From an uncultured Clostridia bacterium (lineage in GTDB: Bacteria; Bacillota_A; Clostridia; Oscillospirales; Oscillospiraceae): a stretch of DNA of 10,547 nucleotides. Each line of letters begins with the position of its first letter. Within the stretch, counting starts at the first letter, position 1. Below are positions 5,878 through 10,547 of the stretch, piece after piece. Location of the stretch: positions 1 through 10,547 of the forward strand of contig CAMKAP010000052.1 of assembly GCA_946410505.1 (NCBI GenBank), in the 5' to 3' direction. Both the position numbers and the translations under genes were made by a program. A model generated the notes under the pieces. That model did no database searches. It saw only the letters and a program-made list of their open reading frames with translations, and had not been told where the DNA came from.

Positions 5878-6897
5878 TTATCCCAGCCAGATCTTTTTGC
5901 GGTCGATGTCCTTCAGAGTGGCTGCGCCGCACATGGTCATGGTGGACTTGAGCTCGGAGACGATCTTGTCCATGTAGACGCGGTAGCCTTCTGCTCCGGC
6001 GCCGTAGATGGCGGTCAGGATGGGTCTGCCGATGAGTACGCCGTCGGCGCCCAGTGCGAGAGCGCGGAACACATCCACACCGGACCGGATCCCGCCGTCC
6101 ACCAGGATTGTGGTCTGGCCCTTGACGGCCTCGGCTATTGCGGGCAGGACCTCAGCGGTGGAGGGGACGCCGCCCTGCACGCGCCCGCCGTGGTTGGAGA
6201 CCACGATGCCGGCGGCCCCGGCCTCCACGGCCTTGCGGGCGCCGTCGGGAGTCATGATGCCCTTGATAATAAAGGGGATGCCGGCGTAGTCGATGATCTC
6301 CTTCATTTCGCCGACGGACTTGCTGCCGGCGTTGGGGTTCATGGCCTTGAGGAAGGGAAGCCCCGCGCCGTCCACGTCCATGGCGGCACAGAAGACGCCG
6401 GCGGCCTTGACGGCATCCAGCTTTTCAAACACAAATTCCTTGTTCCAGGGCTTGATGGTGGGGCAGCCGATGCCGCCGACCTTTGCCATCTCCACCACGG
6501 AGGCTTTCATGATCTCGGGGTCCACGCCGTCGCCGGTCAGGGCCATGCTGCCGTACTCGGCGGCAGCCTTGACCAGGATGGCGTTATAGTCCTGATCGCT
6601 GTACTTGTCGCCGTAGTGGAGCTTGAGGGCGCCCAGCGGAGCGGCGAAGATGGGGGAGGAGAAACGGTGGCCGAACATCTCAAAGGAGATGTCGGGCTCC
6701 ACGTTCGGGCACAGCGTGTCCATGTTCACGCAGATCTCCTGCCACTTGTCAAAGTTGCGCGCGGCAGTCTGGCCGGGGTATTTGCAGCCGGGGCCGGGCA
6801 TGGTGTTTCCGCAGGCGCGGCCGTTGCAGACGGGACATGCTTTGCAGAAGGGGCCGATCTGGCTTCTGGCGGCAGCCAGGACTTCGTTATAATTCAT
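5878..6897 (-). CDS. FMN-dependent alpha-hydroxy-acid oxidoreductase with Cys-rich N-terminus (lactate/glycolate oxidase family)
   Basis: A 339-residue cytosolic TIM-barrel flavoprotein expected to oxidise a 2-hydroxy acid to the 2-oxo acid. The family signature is intact: IIKGI with Lys212, SNHGGR (234-239) with the catalytic-type His236 and substrate-binding-type Arg239, then DGGIRSG (267-273) and GADGVLIGRP (283-292) for the FMN phosphate. The N-terminus departs from classical glycolate oxidase: Cys18, Cys21, Cys24, Cys29 and Cys38 form a compact cluster, followed by Cys56 and Cys63. I recall related clostridial proteins with a similar CxxCxxC start, so this is probably a subfamily trait; an Fe-S cluster, metal site or redox switch is possible. 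Enzymes labelled lactate oxidase need oxygen, so in an anaerobe another electron acceptor is likely. ATG 6897 has AAGGAGCGA upstream. It has its own promoter and terminator. The substrate is unknown. Confidence 0.88.
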   Translation of the reverse strand: MNYNEVLAAARSQIGPFCKACPVCNGRACGNTMPGPGCKYPGQTAARNFDKWQEICVNMDTLCPNVEPDISFEMFGHRFSSPIFAAPLGALKLHYGDKYSDQDYNAILVKAAAEYGSMALTGDGVDPEIMKASVVEMAKVGGIGCPTIKPWNKEFVFEKLDAVKAAGVFCAAMDVDGAGLPFLKAMNPNAGSKSVGEMKEIIDYAGIPFIIKGIMTPDGARKAVEAGAAGIVVSNHGGRVQGGVPSTAEVLPAIAEAVKGQTTILVDGGIRSGVDVFRALALGADGVLIGRPILTAIYGAGAEGYRVYMDKIVSELKSTMTMCGAATLKDIDRKKIWLG

Positions 6898-6941
6898 ATG
6901 AATCGCTCCTTATCGTGTGTTGTTTTCTTTGAGCTGATTCC

Positions 6942-6970
6942 ATTATTGCGCAGCGGGCAGATAAAGTCAA
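6942..6970 (-). promoter_or_regulatory. Promoter of the FMN oxidoreductase gene (minus strand)
   Basis: Read on the minus strand, TTGACT (6970-6965) is a 5/6 -35 box and AATAAT (6947-6942) a 5/6 -10 box, with a 17-base spacer. The start would be near 6935, giving a leader of about 38 bases with the ribosome binding site AAGGAG directly before the ATG. No clear terminator lies between this promoter and the upstream radical SAM gene, so read-through from that gene is also possible. Confidence 0.82.
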
Positions 6971-6994
6971 GCTTGAAAGACCGGCAATGGGCGA

Positions 6995-7888
6995 TCAAAC
7001 GTCCGATACGCCCGTGCCGTCGAAGGCGGGGATCATCTCCTCCGTGGCGGCCTCCGGCTCCTGGCAGAAGCCCTCCAGCCCAAGGCGGCGCATGTAGGCG
7101 ATCAGGTTGTCGTTCGTCTCTTTGGAGATCCGGTTTTGCAGCTCCGGGAAGAGCTCCAGCCCCGGCATGGGGGTATACTGGCTCATGAGCGAAAAGAGAA
7201 TGCTTCCGGCAGGGAATTCCTCGGCGGCAAAGTCCATCACGTCCATGGCGGCCAGCTCCTGCTCGGGGAGGATCAGATGGCGGATCAGAAGACCCGAGCG
7301 CAGAAGGCCGCTTTCATCCAGCACATAGGCCCCGCGCTGCCGGAACATCTCCCGGATGGCGGCCTTGGCGGTCTCCGGGTAGTCTCCCGCGGCGCTGTAG
7401 CGCTTCGCGGGCTCGCTCTTCCAGTACTTGAAGTCCGGCATGTAAACCTGCACCAGCCCCTCCAGCATTTTCAGCGTCTCAACAGATTCATAGCCCGAAC
7501 TGTTCCAGACAACCGGAATGCCGAGCTCCAGTCCCGAGAGCGCCTCCGCGATCGGGCGGACATAGTGGCTTCCCGTGACGAGGTTTATGTTGTGCACGCC
7601 TGTGTCGCGCAAACGCAGCAGCATATCGCGCAGGGCGGGGACCGTCAGCGTGTCGCCTGTGCTTTTTCGGCTGATCTCCCGGTTCTGGCAGAAGACACAG
7701 CGCAGATTGCAGCCGGAGAAAAACACGGCGCCGGAGCCGCGGGTGCCGCTGACGCAGGGCTCCTCCCCAAAGTGCGGCGCGGCTCTCGTTACACGGGGGA
7801 GGGCGGGGGAGAGACACACGCCGCCCGCAGCCGTATCGTTTCGCCGCGCATTGCATTTGCGCGGGCAGTCATTGCAGATATAGTCCAT
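6995..7888 (-). CDS. Radical SAM protein, PflX-like (COG1313; pyruvate formate-lyase activating enzyme related)
   Basis: A 297-residue cytosolic iron-sulphur protein. The radical SAM motif CNLRCVFCQN (60-69) provides the CxxxCxxC cysteines 60, 64 and 67 that bind the SAM-cleaving 4Fe-4S cluster. The N-terminal CNDCPRKCNARR (5-16) with Cys25 is the second cysteine motif typical of the PflX group, and PDFKYW (about 150-155) is another group feature. The reaction and target of PflX proteins are not established; they resemble glycyl-radical activating enzymes, but no glycyl radical enzyme gene is present in the window. Length is normal. ATG 7888 is preceded by AGGGAG at good spacing and by a promoter. 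It is divergent from trmL and probably in series with the FMN oxidoreductase gene, 97 bases downstream. Confidence 0.88.
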   Translation of the reverse strand: MDYICNDCPRKCNARRNDTAAGGVCLSPALPRVTRAAPHFGEEPCVSGTRGSGAVFFSGCNLRCVFCQNREISRKSTGDTLTVPALRDMLLRLRDTGVHNINLVTGSHYVRPIAEALSGLELGIPVVWNSSGYESVETLKMLEGLVQVYMPDFKYWKSEPAKRYSAAGDYPETAKAAIREMFRQRGAYVLDESGLLRSGLLIRHLILPEQELAAMDVMDFAAEEFPAGSILFSLMSQYTPMPGLELFPELQNRISKETNDNLIAYMRRLGLEGFCQEPEAATEEMIPAFDGTGVSDV

Positions 7889-7936
7889 AGTTGCTCCCTG
7901 TTCAATTTGACAAGAAAATCAGCGATTGTGCCAACG

Positions 7937-7965
7937 ATTATACCCTGAATTTGTCTATTCTGCAA
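7937..7965 (-). promoter_or_regulatory. Promoter of the PflX-like gene (minus strand)
   Basis: On the minus strand there is a perfect -10 box, TATAAT (7942-7937), 17 bases after TTGCAG (7965-7960), which matches the TTG of the -35 consensus. The start would be near 7930, leaving about 42 bases of leader. Confidence 0.72.
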
Positions 7966-8011
7966 GAACTTGAAAAATGCATGAAAAAATACATGAAATT
8001 TAGATTTTTTG

Positions 8012-8020
8012 TGCTAAAAT
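8012..8020 (+). promoter_or_regulatory. Extended -10 promoter candidate for trmL
   Basis: TGCTAAAAT combines the TG extension with TAAAAT (8015-8020), a 5/6 -10 match. The -35 region is weak (CATGAA or ATGAAA near 7992-7998), as extended -10 promoters allow. A start near 8027 gives about 44 bases of leader before GTG 8071. It is divergent from the PflX-like promoter within the same AT-rich spacer. Confidence 0.55.
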
Positions 8021-8070
8021 GTTGCCGAAGCGGAGAAAGTAATGCTGGAATGCGAGCGGAGGCGAGGACA

Positions 8071-8556
8071 GTGCTGGACATCGTTCTGGTGGAACCGGAA
8101 ATCCCGCACAATACCGGCGCCATCGCCCGTACCTGCGCGGCCACCGGCGCCCGTCTGCACCTGATCAAACCCCTGGGCTTCGACATTTCCGACAGGGCGG
8201 TCAAACGCTGCGGCCTGGATTACTGGTATCTGGTCGACATCAGCGTGTATGAGAATCTGGATGACTTTTTCGCGCAGCACGGCGATCAGAATCTTTTCCT
8301 TGCCACCACCAAGGCGCCGCGCGCCTATCACGAGGCGGACTTCTCCGGCGATGTGACGCTGATGTTCGGCAAGGAGACGGCGGGGCTGCCGGCGTGGCTG
8401 CGCGAGAAATACCGCGACAGATGCATCCGCATCCCCATGATTTCGGAAGCCCGGAGTCTGAATCTGTCAAACTCCGTTGCCATCCTGGCATATGAGGCGC
8501 TGCGTCAGCAGGGCTTCCCCGGCCTGCTGGAGACCGGGAGCATGAAACACGTGTAA
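8071..8556 (+). CDS. trmL: tRNA (cytidine(34)-2'-O)-methyltransferase TrmL
   Basis: A 161-residue SPOUT methyltransferase that uses S-adenosylmethionine to methylate the 2'-hydroxyl of the wobble base (C34 or cmnm5U34) in leucine tRNAs. The start LDIVLVEPEIPHNTGAIART (2-21) matches the TrmL N-terminus, with NTG and Arg20. FGKETAGLP (99-107) and IPMISEARSLNLSNSVAI (121-138) are the SPOUT trefoil-knot SAM-binding motifs, and YEALRQQGFPG (141-151) ends the family pattern. The frame is open far upstream (from 7891), but GTG 8071 is preferred: GGAGG (8058-8062) lies 8 bases upstream, and the protein then begins exactly where TrmL homologues do. ATG 8050, with GGAGAAAG upstream, is the alternative. 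No terminator separates it from pgk. Confidence 0.9.
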   Translation: MLDIVLVEPEIPHNTGAIARTCAATGARLHLIKPLGFDISDRAVKRCGLDYWYLVDISVYENLDDFFAQHGDQNLFLATTKAPRAYHEADFSGDVTLMFGKETAGLPAWLREKYRDRCIRIPMISEARSLNLSNSVAILAYEALRQQGFPGLLETGSMKHV

Positions 8557-8576
8557 CTCCCTGGCATAACCCATTA

Positions 8577-8617
8577 GTCAGCCCGGCGGCTGACAGCTCC
8601 TCTTGAAAAGAGGAGTC
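8577..8617 (+). repeat. Two-hairpin dispersed repeat, copy 1 (upstream of pgk)
   Basis: Stem 1 is GTCAGCC (8577-8583) with GGCTGAC (8588-8594), loop CGGC. Stem 2 is CTCCTCTT (8597-8604) with AAGAGGAG (8608-8615), loop GAA. A second copy with the same order and spacing lies at 9985-10029. No T-tract follows, so this is not a standard terminator. It ends 37 bases before the pgk start codon. I recall similar CAGnC...CTCC...GGAG elements as abundant intergenic repeats in Oscillospirales genomes, but I cannot verify that here. Confidence 0.8.
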
Positions 8618-8654
8618 AATAAGGAACAAATTATATTATTTTAGGAGGCACAGC

Positions 8655-9920
8655 ATGAACTACAACAAGAAGACCATCTACGATGTAGACGTCAAAGGCA
8701 AGAAGGTCCTGGTTCGCTGCGATTTCAACGTCCCTCAGGACAAGAAGACCGGTGAGATCACCAGCGACAAGCGCATCGTCGCCGCTCTCCCCACCCTCAA
8801 GTACCTGCTCGAGCAGGGCGCTGCCGTCATCGCCTGCTCCCACCTTGGCAAGCCCGTCGCCACCTTCGAGAGCTATGTGAAAAAGCAGGTCGAGAAGGGC
8901 AAGAACGAGGCCGACATCACCCGCGAAGAGTGGGAGAAATCCCTCAAGAAGCTGACGCTGGCTCCCGTCGCCAAGCGCCTGAGCGAGCTGCTGGGTCAGG
9001 ACGTGATCTTTGCCGCCGACACCATCGGTGAAGACGCCCAGGCCAAGGCCGCCGCGCTGCAGCCCGGCCAGATCATGCTGCTGGAGAACCTCCGCTTTGC
9101 CAAGGGCGAGACCAAGAATGACCCCGCCTTCGCCAAGGCTCTGGCCGACATGGCCGAGATCTTTGTTTCCGACGCGTTCGGCACCGTGCACCGCGCCCAT
9201 GCCTCCACCGCCGGCGTCGCCGCCTACCTGCCCGCCTACTCCGGCCTGCTCGTCCAGAAGGAGCTGAGCATTATGGGCAAGGCCCTGGATAACCCCGTGC
9301 GTCCCTTCGTGGCCGTTCTGGGCGGCGCCAAGGTCTCCGACAAAATCAACGTCATCAACAACCTCCTCGAGAAGGCCGACACCATCATCATCGGCGGCGG
9401 CATGGCCTATACCTTCAAGAAGGCCCAGGGCTTCGAGATCGGCAAGTCCCTGCTGGAGAGTGACCGCATCGACTACGCCCGCGACATGATCGCCAAGGCA
9501 GAAAGCAAGGGCGTCAAGTTCCTGCTGCCCGTTGACAACTACTGCGCCGCCGAGTTCTCTGCCGACGCCGAGCCCGTCCTCGTCGAGGGCAACATCCCGG
9601 AGGATCTCATGGGCATGGACATCGGTCCCAAGACCCAGGAGCTGTTCGCCGCGGCCGTCAAGGGCGCCGGAACCATCGTCTGGAACGGACCCATGGGCGT
9701 GTTTGAGTTCGAGAAGTTCGCCGGCGGCACCAAGGCCATGGCCAAGGCCCTGGCAGAGAGCGGCGCCGTGACCATCGTCGGCGGCGGCGACTCCGCCTCC
9801 GCGGTCGAGAAGCTCGGCTTCGCCGACAAGATCACCCACATCTCCACGGGCGGCGGCGCCTCCCTGGAGTTCCTGGAAGGCAAGGAGCTGCCCGGCGTGG
9901 CCTGCCTGCTGGACGCGTAA
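8655..9920 (+). CDS. pgk: Phosphoglycerate kinase with an internal insertion
   Basis: A 421-residue cytosolic glycolytic enzyme transferring phosphate from 1,3-bisphosphoglycerate to ADP. Visible motifs: the signature RCDFNVP (21-27), Arg40, SHLG (62-65), ENLRF (144-148), HRAHAST (179-185), GGAKVSDK (223-230), [10 protein letters not shown] (245-254), WNGPMGVFE (343-351), GGGDS (376-380) and the closing [14 protein letters not shown] (397-410). The family is usually about 390-400 residues. The excess is a charged segment of about 25 residues (within 68-101) after SHLGKP, where most homologues have a short KG-containing link. The usual Arg of SHLGRP is Lys66. The ribosome binding site TTAGGAGG (8641-8648) six bases before the ATG is near perfect, and codons are strongly C-ending, both consistent with high expression. 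No good promoter is visible directly upstream, so transcription from trmL is likely. tpiA follows. Confidence 0.97.
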   Translation: MNYNKKTIYDVDVKGKKVLVRCDFNVPQDKKTGEITSDKRIVAALPTLKYLLEQGAAVIACSHLGKPVATFESYVKKQVEKGKNEADITREEWEKSLKKLTLAPVAKRLSELLGQDVIFAADTIGEDAQAKAAALQPGQIMLLENLRFAKGETKNDPAFAKALADMAEIFVSDAFGTVHRAHASTAGVAAYLPAYSGLLVQKELSIMGKALDNPVRPFVAVLGGAKVSDKINVINNLLEKADTIIIGGGMAYTFKKAQGFEIGKSLLESDRIDYARDMIAKAESKGVKFLLPVDNYCAAEFSADAEPVLVEGNIPEDLMGMDIGPKTQELFAAAVKGAGTIVWNGPMGVFEFEKFAGGTKAMAKALAESGAVTIVGGGDSASAVEKLGFADKITHISTGGGASLEFLEGKELPGVACLLDA

Positions 9921-9932
9921 TTTCACAAAAAA

Positions 9933-9956
9933 CGGCTCCTCTGTCCAGAGGAGCCG
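9933..9956. other. Strong hairpin after pgk, A-tract upstream (terminator-like only on the minus strand)
   Basis: A perfect 11-bp stem (9933-9943 with 9946-9956, CGGCTCCTCTG and complement) with a 2-base loop, 12 bases after the pgk stop. The plus strand has six A's before it and no T-run after, so on the plus strand it is not a standard terminator. On the minus strand it is a stem followed by TTTTTT. On the plus strand it may protect the pgk 3' end or mark a processing site between pgk and tpiA. Confidence 0.75.
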
Positions 9957-9984
9957 GGACTTCACAAATACGGAGAGACCTCTC

Positions 9985-10029
9985 AGTCAGCCTGACGGCT
10001 GGCAGCTCCCCCTCTTGAAAAGGGGAGCC
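9985..10029 (+). repeat. Two-hairpin dispersed repeat, copy 2 (upstream of tpiA)
   Basis: It has the same order as the copy at 8577-8617. Stem 1 is GTCAGCC (9986-9992) with GGCTGGC (9997-10003), including one G-U pair, loop TGAC. Stem 2 is GCTCCCC (10005-10011) with GGGGAGC (10022-10028), enclosing CTCTTGAAAA. The T-to-C change in one arm of stem 2 relative to copy 1 is matched by A-to-G in the other, so pairing is kept. It ends 22 bases before the tpiA start. Confidence 0.82.
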
Positions 10030-10051
10030 TATATGGAAAGGATTGATATAT

Positions 10052-10547
10052 ATGAACAGAAAGTACCGTAAAACCGTTATCGCCGGCAACTGGAAGATGA
10101 ACCAGCTGGCCTCCGGCATCAAGCCCTTCATCGAAGAGCTGAAAGAGAACCTGCCCAAGCAGAAGAGCTGCGACATCGTGCTCTGCACGCCCGCCGTCAT
10201 GATCCCCGCCATGATCCGCGCCGGCAAGGAGGCCAAGGTTGCCGCCGGCGGCCAGGACGTCTCCAAGTACGAGAAGGGCGCCTACACCGGTGAGATCTCC
10301 GCCGATCAGCTGGCGGACATCGGCGCCAAGTACTGCATCGTCGGCCACTCCGAGCGCCGCCAGTACCACGGCGAGGACGACATGCTCGTCAACGCCAAGG
10401 CCAAGGCCCTCATCGAAAAGGGCATCATCCCCATCATCTGCGTGGGCGAGAGCCTCGAGCAGCGCGAGATGGACCTGACCATGGAGTATGTGGCCTACCA
10501 GGTCAAGGCCGCCCTCAGCGGCATCGACGCCACCCAGCTGCGCCGCT
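10052..10547 (+). CDS. tpiA: Triose-phosphate isomerase, 5' part (cut by window end)
   Basis: The frame from ATG 10052 stays open to the window edge, giving 165 codons of an enzyme that normally has about 250. It interconverts dihydroxyacetone phosphate and glyceraldehyde 3-phosphate in glycolysis. Visible motifs: AGNWKMN (11-17) with the active-site Lys15, GGQDVSKYEKGAYTGE (66-81) at the dimer-interface loop, and IVGHSERR (96-103) with catalytic His99, then ICVGE near the end. The catalytic Glu (usually in a YEPVWAIGTG context) and the phosphate-gripping loop lie beyond the window. The ribosome binding site GGAAAGGA (10035-10042) precedes the ATG. It follows pgk by 131 bases, the usual glycolytic operon order, with a hairpin and repeat copy 2 between. 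C-ending codon use matches pgk. Confidence 0.96.
   Translation, partial: MNRKYRKTVIAGNWKMNQLASGIKPFIEELKENLPKQKSCDIVLCTPAVMIPAMIRAGKEAKVAAGGQDVSKYEKGAYTGEISADQLADIGAKYCIVGHSERRQYHGEDDMLVNAKAKALIEKGIIPIICVGESLEQREMDLTMEYVAYQVKAALSGIDATQLRR

Noticed and set aside
6190..7188. Open frame of 332 codons on the plus strand across the FMN oxidoreductase gene
   Set aside because: It is the antisense of a well-supported minus-strand enzyme, runs through its promoter, has no recognisable domain, and its composition reflects the opposite strand's codons.
7907..7912. TTGACA on the plus strand upstream of trmL as a -35 box
   Set aside because: No acceptable -10 box lies 15-19 bases downstream (GCCAAC at the 17-base position). 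The nearby TATAAT belongs to the minus-strand promoter.
7891..8070. Possible N-terminal extension of TrmL from 7891
   Set aside because: The extra 60 codons cover the divergent promoters and AT-rich spacer, match nothing in TrmL, and a good ribosome binding site supports GTG 8071.
8603..8637. TTGAAA (8603) with TATATT (8632) as a pgk promoter
   Set aside because: The spacer is 23 bases, and transcription would start on the ribosome binding site.
8631..9965. Open frame of 444 codons on the minus strand, antisense to pgk
   Set aside because: It mirrors pgk, which has every family motif and a perfect ribosome binding site. The antisense product is Gly/Val/Leu-rich low-complexity sequence, expected from a GC-rich, C-ending gene read backwards.

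Overview
The window looks like chromosomal DNA from a GC-rich member of the Clostridia, most likely the Oscillospirales (Oscillospiraceae or Flavonifractor-like gut bacteria). The reasons are GC-rich coding sequence combined with strong AGGAGG-type ribosome binding sites, Firmicutes-typical families (DUF1538 with P-II-like partners, NusG domain II protein, Gx transporter, PrsW, a Cys-rich FMN alpha-hydroxy-acid oxidoreductase), and a two-hairpin dispersed repeat of a kind I associate with Oscillospirales. The assignment is inferred from gene content, not from a marker-gene comparison.

Layout, left to right. (1) 1-2420: a perfect 15-bp palindrome, then a tight operon of a duplicated DUF1538 membrane protein and two different small P-II-like proteins, closed by a strong terminator. 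(2) 2436-4145: a consensus promoter, then a NusG domain II protein, a Gx transporter family protein and a PrsW-type intramembrane metalloprotease, closed by a terminator. (3) 4159-5665: a stand-alone MATE efflux transporter with its own promoter and terminator. (4) 5666-5877: an AT-rich convergent intergenic region with short repeated motifs. (5) 5878-7965, minus strand: a PflX-like radical SAM protein followed by an FMN-dependent alpha-hydroxy-acid oxidoreductase, each with a good promoter. (6) 8012-10547: trmL (tRNA wobble methyltransferase), pgk and the start of tpiA, the last cut by the window edge. A copy of the same two-hairpin repeat lies just upstream of both pgk and tpiA.

The most interesting unit is the DUF1538 plus two P-II-like operon. 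It has the logic of AmtB-GlnK (a membrane protein with its cytosolic P-II partner), but the membrane protein is unrelated and of unknown substrate, and there are two diverged P-II-like subunits with shortened T-loop regions. The second point of interest is the paired repeat in front of two consecutive glycolytic genes: differences between the copies preserve base pairing. The third is a phosphoglycerate kinase with an insertion of about 25 residues beside its substrate-binding motif. Most of the remainder is ordinary housekeeping or accessory sequence. No tRNA, rRNA, CRISPR array, insertion sequence or phage gene was seen.
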